The translations under genes were made by a program, and so were the position numbers. Below are positions 9,275 through 18,678 of a DNA stretch of 44,034 bases, in pieces. Origin of the DNA: Chara braunii (Eukaryota; Streptophyta; Charophyceae; Charales; Characeae); contig BFEA01000357.1 of NCBI GenBank assembly GCA_003427395.1, positions 555,413 to 599,446 of the forward strand. The letters are read 5' to 3'. A model generated the notes under the pieces. The model made no database searches. It had not been told where the DNA came from and saw nothing but the letters and a program-made list of their open reading frames with translations. Positions within the stretch are counted from its first letter, which is position 1, and each line of letters starts with the position of its first letter.

Positions 9275-9298
9275 TAATTAGGGTGTCAACCCTAATTA
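9275..9298 (+). other. Perfect 10-bp inverted repeat in the leader
   Basis: TAATTAGGGT, a four-base loop GTCA, then ACCCTAATTA. It lies about 200 bases after the PBS and would form a stable hairpin in the leader RNA. The same AACCCTAATT vocabulary builds the leader hairpins of the family-A elements at 30009 and 40598. Confidence 0.75.
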
Positions 9299-9333
9299 GT
9301 ACCACCAGTTGACCTGAGGGTTTTGCAACCCTC

Positions 9334-9414
9334 GTGGCGGACGGGTGAGTAACGCGTAAGGACTGGCCCTTGGGTGGGGATAACAGCTGGAAGCGGCTGC
9401 TAATACCCCATAAG
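9334..9414 (+). pseudogene. Plastid 16S rRNA gene fragment, part 1
   Basis: GTGGCGGACGGGTGAGTAACGCGTAAG, then CCTTGGGTGGGGATAACAGCTGG and GCGGCTGCTAATACCCCATAAG, correspond to the region around E. coli 16S positions 100-190. The form is the plastid one: CGTAAG after GTGAGTAACG and AACAGCTGGAA...GCTGCTAATACCCC. It is a short nuclear insertion of plastid DNA, far too short to be functional. It breaks off at 9414 and resumes at 9614. Confidence 0.85.
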
Positions 9415-9613
9415 TTGTAATAAGAGTAATGGGACAAGAAGTCTTTCAACGTACTAAACTACATTAACAGCTGCAATTACAATGACATTAGCAGTTAACA
9501 GTACATATACTCCTAAAAGAGATGAAATTGATGCTGCTCCAGAAGAAAGAGCAATATTTTTTTCTGGATAAAAGCACAATAGAAATAGTCGGGAACCCCC
9601 CCCCCCACAGCAA
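9415..9613. other. About 200-bp AT-rich insert inside the 16S fragment
   Basis: This block separates two 16S parts that would otherwise join with no base lost or gained. The first 160 bases are AT-rich and unlike the surroundings. On the minus strand they encode a hydrophobic stretch of about 40 residues ending in a stop (from FYPEKN to AAVNVV), which could be a piece of an organellar membrane-protein gene, but I cannot name it. A run of C (about 13) lies at the right end. Confidence 0.6.
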
Positions 9614-9639
9614 CTGAGGAGTAAAAGGAGGAATCCGCC
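9614..9639 (+). pseudogene. Plastid 16S rRNA gene fragment, part 2
   Basis: CTGAGGAGTAAAAGGAGG followed by AATCCGCC is the plastid 16S sequence that directly follows CCCCATAAG of part 1. Only 26 bases are retained before the similarity stops. Confidence 0.8.
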
Positions 9640-10619
9640 GTTCAAGACAGTTGTCGTCAAATCACCTGCTGTGGTTGATTGGAAATTGCGGCGAAGATCC
9701 AGTTTGGACGCTGACCGACAGTGAGTCAGCCAGGCCCCTGCAATCCGGTCAAAGTTGACCGAGGACATCTCTTGGATCAACATTTTGATCGAGTGAGTTT
9801 GTTCCGACGACTTGTCCATCTGTCGTCAGTCCGTCAGTCTGTTAGAAACTGTCAGTTAGGTTTGTCTGTCTGCAGTCGGTCGAGAGGTCAGTCCAAGTTT
9901 GTCAGTCTGTCCAGCGTCAGACGATCGTCAGTTGTTGGGCCGTCCCGTCTGGCCCCTGCTGTAGTTGACCGTGGGTTTTAAGCCTGCACTTAGCCTGTGT
10001 TTTCAGTTCTGTTCTGTCAGGTCTGGTCTGTCCCGCTCTGTAGTGTCAGATCCCTGTGTCAGTCCAGTTGCTGCGGTAAGTCCGAAAAGGGGTCTGTCAG
10101 TCGTGTGACAACAGTCTGTGCGGGTAGTCTGTTGTGTCAGTCTGCTAAATCCTGATACAGTCATTTCGTTAGCTGCAGGGCTAGTGTCCACAGCCTGCAA
10201 ACAGTGTTTTTTTTTGTTTTTTTTTTCAATAGATTGAGAGATTGTTCTCGTGCAGTTTTTGTTTTTTTTCCTACAAGAACTCGGGGTTTCTTGTTGTGCT
10301 AACAAGTGCTGGTGTTCTGTGGAAGATCCGGGAAGGATCTAATGATTCTAATCAATATTATTTTATTGTTGATTGGTTTGCGACATACGGTAAAAGTGAA
10401 TCATTGTCTGATTTTGCTATTGATCGTTGCCTGCAACCTCCCTGAACGCCTACTGACACTGAGGACTACTCTTCCATCTGTCCTAACCCTTCTCTAAATA
10501 CTGAGTATTCAACGCTGATAGATTCTGATTGTTCTGTGCGTGAACTCTAAATCCGAATTCTTTTATTTTCTGTGGAAGGGTATTCACTGGTCAAGGTTGA
10601 GTCCATATACGTTTGGGTA
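9640..10619. other. GTCAGTC-rich unassigned region
   Basis: 9780-10150 is rich in GTCAGTCTGTC-like words on the plus strand, a degenerate short repeat without a fixed period. The remainder to 10619 is T-rich unique sequence. I see no gene here. Confidence 0.5.
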
Positions 10620-11585
10620 TCCGTGACTGGTTTCAGTCCCTGCACCTGCGAGGCTCAAAGGCCTCGATACGCCCTACTGGGCCCTATTTTCAGTACAGTC
10701 GGCCGCGCTAAGTGAAGGCAGGATCGACCAAGGCCTACAGGCCCATTTTTGGGGTCACCACGGAACTGGGGAAATTCAGGCAGTTGCGCAGCGCCAGTTG
10801 GTTGAGAGCGCCCAGGCCCAGGCTGCCTTTTTCACGTGTAACTAAGGCAGGCCCTGGGCCAGATACGCAACATGGGCCGAACACAGGCTGCGGGCAGTTG
10901 GGCACGGGTAACGACCACAGGCCCTGGGCCTGATTCGTTCAGACTGGGGCTCAGCCTCAAGGGGCCTACCGGAAGCTTCTGGACCAAGGCCCAGTGCAGG
11001 CACGCCGCACGCAGCGGGCAGGTCACTTCCATTTAGGAAAGTGCCTGCCCCAGCACTCCTCATTCGGGCACCGGCTGCATGCTGCGCAAGCGCTGCTGTG
11101 CTATACGCTGGCCAGTCCTCACGCGCTCACGGGCAAGCTGGATGAGCAGGCAGCCATAGCCGAGCTGCACTGTTGTATGCTTGATGGGGCGCATGGTGGT
11201 CCTTAGGTGCATGTGGCATCTGTGAGTGGGGTATCGAGGTTGTGAGTGATACGAGAGACATACCTGGTGCTTGAGGCGAACGACATTGGCCAATATCTGC
11301 TCGTACTTCGAGGAGCTGTTGACATCAACAGCGACATTGTAGATAGGCTAGATAGGATCTGCCATTTGTAGTCTGGGCGCAGAGCGCCAGATAGGATGGC
11401 GACATTGGTTCTTTGTTGATGATGATGAGACTATTCGAACATTGTCACTGACGAGCTTTTGCTGTGTTCTTATTTGGTGGGACTCGTGCTGCGATTCTGC
11501 TTTTGGTTCAAGGTCACGACTATCTAGTTTCATGTGTATGATGCTGCTTGGTTTCTGAAGTTCGATATCGCTCACTTCCCTTGCA
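10620..11585 (+). repeat. Probable LTR (family C), left edge undefined
   Basis: The right edge is placed by ...CTTGCA at 11585 three bases before a PBS at 11589. The body is GC-rich with GGGCC/GGCCTAC words like those of other LTRs here. No second copy is in the window, so the left edge is a guess. Confidence 0.45.
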
Positions 11586-11588
11586 ATT

Positions 11589-11600
11589 TGGTATCAGAGT
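11589..11600 (+). promoter_or_regulatory. Primer-binding site (initiator Met tRNA type)
   Basis: TGGTATCAGAGT matches the initiator Met tRNA 3' end for eleven bases and then diverges. It precedes a leader and the gag frame that begins at 12813, in the right order for a plus-strand element. Confidence 0.8.
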
Positions 11601-12812
11601 TGTGGTACAGTGTGCTAATCTAGCGCTTGTCTTCTGCCTATACGGTACATGCATGCGGTCTGCTAGGCGAACGACTGTATTTAGTGTGTAGTGAGGAGGG
11701 CAAAGGCAAGCAGGGCGACCCAGGAGGTGAGGGGTATCGCCGGGAAGGCTACGTGGTGAATGTTGGGTGTTTGCAGTGTGATGAGAACTATCTGATGTGC
11801 GATTGATGCTGAGGTGGAACGGCGGTGTAATGCTGGTTGTGCCGAAGCAGCGATTGGTCATCATAGTCGGCATCAGGTCATCTGGTGAGGATATCTGTGG
11901 TTGGGGGCAGCTATTTTGAGGTACGTTGCACCTAACCTTATCTACCCTTGCCGACACTTTTTACCGTGAGGATGTGTGTTTTGTCTTGAAAGTCCTCTCA
12001 TGTGAGGAGTCGAGTGCGCTCAACCTTGAGAGTCGACATTGTTCACGTGGAGCATCTGGAAGGAGATGGCGGAGCTATCTGAAGGGCCCTGGATGAAGCA
12101 CTGGGTCTTGGTCACCATGCCAACCCACCGTGAGTAGAGCATGCATGCTTTGCCGCTTTGTCTTTTGTTTGCTTGCTGCACTGATAGATGGGTTATGAGG
12201 GGCAGGCCAGCCCTACAGGGGAGACGAGAACCGGGTGTCTATAAATAAACACCGGCGGGGTACCTTCCATTGGCTGTGATCGTCGTCCTGTCTGCAACGT
12301 TAAAGAATTCCTGAGGACTGCGGGGGTTGTCCTTAAACGACTCCTGATCAGTCAATCAGTCGGTGTAAGGCTCGTTGCACGTGAGGATAAACAATGTGCA
12401 GGGCTGGCCAGCTCAGCATACACTCGGGGCACAGGGGCGGGGTGTGTGCACACCTTTGGACACGAACACTGTTCTGGATTGCTCAGGGACGTTGGCGTCA
12501 AGTGACCATCAGAGGAACTGAGGGAGGGTTAGATTTCAGGTGATAAGTTCGTGTTTAATTCCACTTTACAAATATCCACATAGACAATCCTATTTTTATT
12601 TTTGATTAGTTAGATGGACTGCCATTGACATCTGATAGACAACATTAGGTAGATCTGCCCTCTGTCCGGGAACTAATTAAGTAAAGATAGTTTCGTTTGT
12701 AGGAATCTGGACTTACCTATTGACCCGAATGTGTAGACTCTGAAATAGCCACCAATTAAAGTGGTCTGTGCATTGAGCTGTGGTAGGCATCGTGTGTGAC
12801 CTAGTGCAGCTT
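11601..12812 (+). other. Leader of the family-C element, no gene seen
   Basis: About 1.2 kb between the PBS and the first gag codon. Open frames are short and on mixed strands. I found no structure beyond ordinary sequence. Confidence 0.5.
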
Positions 12813-13574
12813 ATGAGCGACAGGGAGGAAACTAGAGAGGACGACAGGATCCTGCGATCAGCAAGGCGCCCAATAGCCCACTTGGCATTAGGACCAGAGG
12901 GCGACTGATTCCTGTTCCGCCAGCAGAGAGAGAGGCAACAGCAGCAGAGAAGAGCTGGGGCCGCAGAGGCAAGCAGGGCATTCGCTAGCGAGGCAGCTAC
13001 TTCAGCAGCCATGGCAACTGCCGCGCAGAAGAGCTCTCAGGCTAGTAGTTCAGGGACTGCAGGGTCAACGGTCGCGTATACCCTGAGTCAGTCCACTGGT
13101 GTCATGGCAAGCCAGCCGTTAGTTCTGACTCCCGAAGAGATCGCCACACGACAAGTAGATGCTCAGGAGGCACAACTATAGAAGGCTTTAGGGGAGATAA
13201 AGGCAGAGAAAGAGAGAATGATTAGGAGAAGAGCAAGGATGCAGCGGAGACAAGCGGACATTAGTGAGTTAGAGGAGATGGACCTGACGAATGTGGATGA
13301 TGATATGAGGACCCTGAGCATGGTCTTGCTAGATGTGGTAGAAATGCAGGATCACCAAATGGCGCTCTTACAGGACATCCAGCAGAGCCTGGCCGTGCTG
13401 GTTGGGCGAGCTCAGGCGACACCATCACCATTAGGGCCCGGTGCCTGGCCCATGGTACAACCTCCTCCTTCTATCCCACTGATGACTGGGGTATCCCCAT
13501 ACATAGCTCCAGCATCGGTACAGGCCGCTTCCCTAGGGGTGTTGGCAGGCACTTACCTGCTTTCCACTTTGTAG
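12813..13574 (+). pseudogene. Gag N-terminal region with coiled coil, two stops
   Basis: One frame runs from ATG at 12813 (MSDREETREDDRILRSARR) to 13574, broken by TGA at 12906 and TAG at 13179. It has a charged start, a Gln/Arg/Ala-rich segment, a Ser/Thr-rich linker, then LTPEEIATRQVDAQEAQL and a heptad-like KALGEIKAEKERMIRRRA stretch. After that come an acidic stretch and a Pro-rich tail. This is the usual make-up of a plant Ty3 Gag N-terminus (long coiled coil before capsid), though I cannot see the capsid core, so the gene is truncated after about 250 codons. The start was chosen because the frame and composition change there. Both stops are one C-to-T change away from a sense codon (CGA, CAG). 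Confidence 0.62.
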
Positions 13575-13824
13575 TTCAGGCAGCAGAGCACGTGTCTTGC
13601 AGCTTATCAACAACCACATTTAACTAGCAGACATGCAGAGTTGCAAATAGTGTAAAGCAGGCACAAGACTAAAGAAACAAAGATTTTTATTTTGAAAAAG
13701 GTATGATTAACTTTGAACTTTGAACTTTGGATTTAGTAATTCAAGTTCATAACTTCATATATAACTTGAAAGTTGGAACTTTGCAGTTCAATTCAGAACA
13801 TCAGAGTCTGGCAGCATTGTTAGT

Positions 13825-13884
<60 letters not shown>

Positions 13885-14202
13885 CAATGGGCAGCAACAA
13901 CGAGCAGGACGTAGAAACAACCACTTTGAAATTGCTCGGGCCTGTGTGGAACCCACCACCCCAAAAACCTGCAGTGTCTTTTGTCTGGACCTCTAGGCCC
14001 TGTCTGGTGGGGTGAAATGATACTGAAAAATCACCCCGTTATTTTTCGAGGGGCGGCCAGGACCCGATTAACATCCTGGGCCGCCCATTTTCTTTTTTTT
14101 GCCGTGGGGGCCTCCATCCGGACACAAGGACCCGACACCGGACACTAGACATGTTGTTCCGGACTGTTTGGAACCCGGTCCGGACGTCCGGACGGTTACC
14201 AT
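13575..14202. other. Break in the gag gene with (CT)n tract
   Basis: The gag frame is lost here. The segment has a repeated TTTGAACTTTG word near 13710-13730, the CT microsatellite, and a CCGGAC-rich stretch at 14105-14190. No coding signal. Confidence 0.55.
13827..13883. repeat. (CT)n microsatellite
   Basis: A pure CT run of about 56 bases between the two gag parts. Confidence 0.95.
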
Positions 14203-14544
14203 GCTCCCGACTGGAAGGCGAAGGGTCGCATCATGTTCGTCGAAAACAATGGTTCTACCATCAAATTAGATGACGATTTCGAGGAGGGAGTAGGTGCAGA
14301 GGCGGGCAGCGTAGAGGCTTCAAGGGGTGGAGCAGTCGCTGCCTCAGTGCAAAAAGGCAAGGCGGCCGGTTGACACCGTGGAGGCTCCCGGTCTAGGAGT
14401 CAAGTTGACCCCAATGCTCCCCCTTGGGAGAAACCGGGTCTCACTGAGGACGTGTGGAGGGATCGGTACACTCGACAGACTTGTATCCGTTGTGGCCAAT
14501 ATGGCCATAATCACTTCAAGTGCCGAAATAAGAAGGTGACCTAA
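14203..14544 (+). pseudogene. Gag C-terminus with CCHC zinc knuckle
   Basis: The frame reads DWKAKGRIMFVENNG, an acidic stretch, a TGA at 14371, then NAPPWEKPGLTEDVWRDRYT and CIRCGQYGHNHFKC before the TAA at 14542. C-x2-C-x4-H-x4-C is the retroviral nucleocapsid knuckle that binds the element's RNA. It belongs with the gag start at 12813 and the protease at 14655, giving the order gag, NC, PR of a plus-strand Ty3 element. The stop after NC may be authentic (separate gag and pol frames) or another mutation. Confidence 0.8.
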
Positions 14545-14654
14545 AAGATCCCGCCGACAATGGGGCAGGCGTTGGGATCCTCCGCTTCCATAGGTAGCAA
14601 TGTTGCCAGCAGTTCTGGCACTGCTCCAGGAAACACGTCGGGCTAGTAGGAATA

Positions 14655-15638
14655 GTGGTTGTTCGTGCTAGGGTTGAGGTGGTGGACACACCCTCACCAT
14701 CTCAACAGATGGCCCAAGCTACTGACTTCGTTGTCGTCCTGCAAACACATTGTGACCCGGCGATCCTCTGTTCGCTGAATGTGTTCGAGTCCTTAGAGGA
14801 GCTAGAGGAGGAGTGGTATAGATCGGACCCGCTAGCTTCTTAGACGGCCATGGCCAAAGGCCGTAAGCGTGAGTTATTCGTCAGCGAGATAGTCGTCAGC
14901 GGCCGCAAGGTCGGGGCCTATTATGACACTTGCTCGACACGGAACTTTATCAGTCGCGCGCGCGTTGAGAGGCTGCGCTTACAAGGGCAAGTGCAACGCC
15001 TGAGGCGACCTGTGGAGTCGACCTGTGCCAACAAACAACGTATGGTAGTCAATGACTACCTCAAAGACATTGAGTGTTGTTTCCCTTACGCGGGAGGGGA
15101 ACTGAGACATCGAGTCTCGTTCTTAGTCAGCGATGATCTCCCTATGGATATCTTGTTAGATATGTACTACCTCTCAGTTGCACAACCCCAGTTTGACTTG
15201 GACAGAAAAGTGGTCAAACACACTTTGCCCAGAGGGGGGACCGACAGATTCTGTAAGTTTAGGGCTAGTAGTCTGATAGAGTCCTACGGGTGTTGTCGCA
15301 GGGCGCGGTGTCCCGACCCTCCGCTGTGTACCAAGTGTCTGCTCACGTACCACCGCTACGTACCAGGCGTCCGCTCATATACCTTTGTTGTGGACCGTCG
15401 GAAGGGCTTCACGGCTTTCCAGACTTGCAGAGGTGTTGGTCCAATCAACGCACTCACAGGCAAAAGGGTGCGTGCACCGCTGGACTTTCCTTTGGTCCAC
15501 GCAGGCTCAGCGCCCTGCTATACAACGGAGCCTGAGGTCGTGGTAGCCGTCGGGCTTGCCCAGGGATGCGGAGGAAAAAGGACCGGCGCGGTCTTTTCTA
15601 CTGTGCGCCGAGTTCCCCCTAGTCGAGTTATGGGATGA
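14655..15638 (+). pseudogene. Retropepsin-like protease ORF with unusual tail
   Basis: The frame is open from 14655 to 15638 except for TAG at 14841. From MAKGRKRELFVSEI at 14850 it has VVSGRKVGAYYDTCSTRNFIS, where an aspartic protease would have D-T/S-G-A/S-T. It then has HRVSFLVSDD and MDILLDMYYLSVAQPQFDL, matching the flap-to-helix end of Ty3 retropepsins (usually DVILGMDWL...). The Gly of the active-site triad is replaced by Cys. After about residue 135 the tail is not typical: CCRRARCPDPPLCTKC and a basic stretch, with no RT motif. It ends just before an A-rich tract. Protease ancestry is likely, activity unlikely. The tail could be a lineage-specific linker or unrelated DNA. Confidence 0.62.
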
Positions 15639-15667
15639 ATAGAGAGGGCGGTCGTGATTGGAGTAAG

Positions 15668-15709
15668 AAAAAAAAAAGAAAAAAAAAAAGAAAAGAAAAA
15701 AAAAAAAAT
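15668..15709. repeat. A-rich tract
   Basis: About 40 bases of A with a few G. It starts 30 bases after the stop of the protease ORF, so a processed-RNA tail or a decayed polypurine tract are both conceivable. Confidence 0.8.
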
Positions 15710-16556
15710 AGACAAGAGGATCGCGTGTCGGATCTGCACCTCGATTTAATTAGTCGTTTTTTTAATTTACTCATCTGGGGCTAACCGGTGGTCAGAAATG
15801 GCAATGCCGCTATATCTTCTTCTTTCTCACCCCTACCCTTTCTGTCATCCTGCGGGGAAACGAGCGGTTCATTTTCAAACGACAATTGTGAGTGAGCGGC
15901 CTAGATCAGCCTGACCTTTCACGCTTCGGCTACCAAAAATATGAATTGCCGAGTACCGCGTCGGGGGTCCTCAAATAGGAGCACCCGCGGCCCCGTTGGT
16001 AGGAAGCTCATCACCTCCCGTGGAAAGTCATAAGCCCCCTCCTTGCCATCGGACACGGGTACTTGTGAGGGGTAGCCCGTTGACATCTTTTGAAAAGAGG
16101 GGCGCGTCTGCCCGTATCCCGTTATGGGACCACAACAACGAACCTGTAGTCGGTTCATATCGAAAATGAAGAGACTAGCGATTGATAGCAGAGTGGGCAG
16201 CCTGCGTCATGACCGTTGAGGTTCGACTTCTCACTTTCTCCCCTTTAATTTATTTTATCCTATTTTATTATTTTTTGAATCTTATATATCGCTGAAATAC
16301 TGGATTTTGAAATTCACCTGAGTACTTTGTTCGGGGCACGGGCTGCGACGACCCTATAAAGAGTGGGGGAGGCGAGCCTTAGGCTACTGGGACATGGGCA
16401 GGCTCGTTACGCCAAGTACTGATGGACAGAAGTGAGGGGGCCGAGCGGTAGAGTGAGCGTGAGGCAGTCTATCTACGTGCGCGGGTGCTGAGTGCTGAAT
16501 CCGAGCTGTTTTGGAAGCCGGTAGCCTGGCGATTTGCGCTGTAGGAGGGCTCGACT
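15710..16556. other. Unassigned region
   Basis: A 79-residue minus-strand frame (15919-16158) is present but has no recognised motif and no neighbour supporting it. The rest is unique sequence with an AT-rich stretch near 16240-16300. Confidence 0.4.
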
Positions 16557-17048
16557 ATGGTGCGCAACAGCGGTCTATATGGGTACAGGCCAAAGTACCT
16601 CCAGTTCCTCTGGAGGTGGGAGCGAATGGCGGGAGAAGGCCCGATGGTGACCGCCGTCCTGGACTACAACCGCTGCAATCAGGAGGTCAGGCTAAAAATA
16701 AATGTGGAAGGAGGGAAAGAGGAAGTAATGAGAGCGGATCAGGGATTGCAAGCGGCCATCACGGAGGCAAAGGACCGTGCCGAGAGAAGGTGCAGGCGGG
16801 ATGGAGTCACCGACGAAATCAAGGTGACCGTCTTGTACCTGGAGACAGAGACCTCTACGGATACCACGAAGAGGGAGCAACAACACTTGGACCACGATAC
16901 GGAGGCCGAGAGTGACGCAAGCGACTTGGAGGCCACGACCCAGTCCTGGCGCGGTCTGGACCAGTGGCGACGGGACCACCCTCCGGCTGGATCAGTGGAG
17001 GACGACCCGGAGGCTAGTTCACAAAGACAGAGGAACCGGGACCGATAG
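16557..17048 (+). CDS. Hypothetical ORF, 163 residues, charged C-terminus
   Basis: ATG at 16557 follows an in-frame TAG by 12 bases, and the frame is open for 163 codons. Residues 1-25 are aromatic and basic (YGYRPKYLQFLWRWERM). Then comes VTAVLDYNRCNQEVRLKINV, a helix-like Glu/Lys/Ala stretch, and a strand-like EIKVTVLYLETE. From residue 100 on it is acidic and Glu/Asp/Arg-rich, likely disordered. The regular alternation of predicted strands and helices makes real coding descent plausible. I do not recognise the family. It could be an accessory or gag-like part of one of the flanking elements, or a captured exon. Confidence 0.35.
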   Translation: MVRNSGLYGYRPKYLQFLWRWERMAGEGPMVTAVLDYNRCNQEVRLKINVEGGKEEVMRADQGLQAAITEAKDRAERRCRRDGVTDEIKVTVLYLETETSTDTTKREQQHLDHDTEAESDASDLEATTQSWRGLDQWRRDHPPAGSVEDDPEASSQRQRNRDR

Positions 17049-17686
17049 GCGAAGAAGTCAGGGGTCAACACGTAGGAGAGGGACATCACAGAGAAACAAG
17101 AGACGCGAGCGGCTACGAGAGGGAGGGACACGATGGTATGGTGACGTGAAAGAGGAGAGAGCAGAAGTCAGACGAGAGAAGGGAGGGGCGTATAATCTTT
17201 CTCCATTACTCGTTGAAGTCACCTACGTGAGTAGTACAGTGCGCTGAGAAGGGTTTTCCCTATGACATCGTCACTCGACACCACTTTCCCTTCTCTGAGC
17301 AGGAGGCTCGACACTCGCGTCTAGACTAGCTAGTACGTGGCCAGCGGGATGTTGTGTTGAGTTCTTGCACCAGCGGGGAAGTTCGCTACGGCGGAGGGAC
17401 CATGTCCGCTAGGCAATTACATGTGTACGGGTCAACACCAAAGCGGGCGAGCAATTGAGAATGCGATGGGCAGAGCAAAAACAGAGATGAGTCTGCGCGA
17501 GAGTGGCATGAACGTGTAAGAGGCTTGAAGGATTGCGGGTTATGGCTGAAGGCTATCATCGACTCTAGCTTTCCCTTTTTGGAAAAAGGACTAGTCTACG
17601 AGTGCGCAGAGGTGTACGAAGCCCGAGCGACAGTGACTAAGAGAAGAGAAGAGGGCGAGGCGTGAGTTTGCTTATCATGGTTGACG
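17049..17686. other. No gene seen
   Basis: Purine-rich, unique sequence between the hypothetical ORF and the minus-strand gag piece. No repeat or motif was found. Confidence 0.45.
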
Positions 17687-17974
17687 TCAACCGTGTTCTT
17701 CGTTTTCCACCTCCGCTTGGATAGCTGCCATCTTCTCCTCCTGTTCCTTCGTCCATTTCTTCAACTCCATCTGCTTCTTCTTTGCCTCTTGCTCCTCCAG
17801 CTGGGCCAGCATCTTGGCCTGCTTGATCAACTCTCTCTTCTCCATTCTCTTCTTCCTCTCTCGCAGAATGGCAGCAGCTCTCTTGCTCCTTGCTGTAAGG
17901 GGTGGTGCTAGTTCCAGACTTGAGGGCCACCATGGTGATGGTGCACAATCAACAACAATTTCGCCCCTCAACAC
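17687..17974 (-). pseudogene. Gag-like coiled-coil fragment
   Basis: On the minus strand this 95-codon frame has a long charged helix (ARSKRAAAILRERKKRMEKR, then KMLAQLEEQEAKKKQMELKK and KEQEEKMAAIQAEVENEE) that scans as a coiled coil. Similar helices open the Gag of plant Ty3 elements, and this one lies about 700 bases downstream of a minus-strand PBS at 18663, in the right orientation. The capsid core and zinc knuckle are not found downstream, so the element is truncated. The helix composition alone would not exclude another coiled-coil protein. Confidence 0.45.
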
Positions 17975-18235
17975 GTAGACCGAACAGGTTAACTTGTTTC
18001 TAGGGGGCTTGTATTCTCTACTCGGGTTGGACTCACAACTCTACAGTCACACCCACGGAGTCCTATAGACTTGGACAAAAGTGAAGGGAAGATATGACTG
18101 ACTGACACTAACAGACTTGACGTCAGCAGATACCAAGATACCAAGGTGAAGGTGCACACCCACGTGGTAAGGGATAGGCCAGGGCTTGGAAGGATGGTAC
18201 TGGTAATCTTCTCGCTCCAGCTGGGTCGACACTCT
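17975..18235. other. Spacer between two minus-strand gag pieces
   Basis: No clear frame links the two coiled-coil pieces. There is a short doubled CCAAGATACCAAG-type word near 18130-18145. Otherwise the stretch is unremarkable. Confidence 0.4.
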
Positions 18236-18365
18236 GGTCAACGGTCTTGGTCAACTGGCCGGTCAATGCTCCTGGTCAATGCCCTGATCAATGCCCTGAT
18301 CAACTTTGGTCAACGCCTGGTCAACGCCCTTGGTCAACCCTTGGTCAACTCCCCTGGTCAACCTT
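18233..18365. repeat. TGGTCAAC minisatellite, dense TTGACC words
   Basis: The plus strand has GGTCAA nine times and GATCAA twice in about 130 bases, at irregular 10-18 base spacing, so the minus strand has nine TTGACC words. TTGAC is the core of the W-box bound by WRKY factors of plants. Here it lies inside the transcribed leader/gag zone of a minus-strand element. Whether it is a regulatory cluster or only a minisatellite is not settled by the sequence. Confidence 0.85.
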
Positions 18366-18377
18366 TCAACCTCCCGG

Positions 18378-18656
18378 CTATGGTGGACCTTCTTCTTCGT
18401 CAAAACCTTCGTCGTCTTCACCTCGGCTATGGCTGACTTTATCTCCCTTCTTCATCACTTTCTTCTTCCTTTTCTCTATGTCTATCTCTTCTTCTTGCTG
18501 GTCGTCTTCTTCCCCGAGCCTGGCAGCTATGGCTGCCGCCCCCCCTTTTCTCTCTTCCTCGCTCTCTCTCTCGCTGTCTCTCTCTCTCTGCCGAGGTCCC
18601 GCTATGGCGGCATCTTCCTTCTTCTCCACTTGCTGTAGCTTCGCCGGCGTGGACAA
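18378..18656 (-). pseudogene. Charged gag-like ORF just after the PBS
   Basis: A 92-codon minus-strand frame starts 7 bases after the PBS (MSTPAKLQQVEKKEDAAIAG) and continues with Arg/Glu-rich segments, a KKKVMKKGDKV patch and an acidic end. It is in the position of a leader or gag start, but the composition is low-complexity (a CT-rich tract on the other strand), so coding status is uncertain. It may be the decayed first part of the same gag as 17687-17974. Confidence 0.35.
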
Positions 18657-18662
18657 CGGGTA

Positions 18663-18677
18663 CCTGCTCCGATACCA
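18663..18677 (-). promoter_or_regulatory. Primer-binding site, minus strand
   Basis: TGGTATCGGAGCAGG on the minus strand resembles the initiator Met tRNA PBS with one change (A to G) in the first twelve bases. The same TATCGGAG form is used by family A at 29967. An LTR ending TTTCA lies one base before it. Confidence 0.82.
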
Positions 18678-18678
18678 A

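Noticed and set aside
9454-9600. Named organellar gene (psbZ- or cox1-like) in the insert
   Set aside because: The hydrophobic stretch does not align with any plastid or mitochondrial protein well enough to name.
9781-10150. Tandem repeat of GTCAGTC
   Set aside because: Words are frequent but have no fixed period. Recorded only as a GTCAGTC-rich region.
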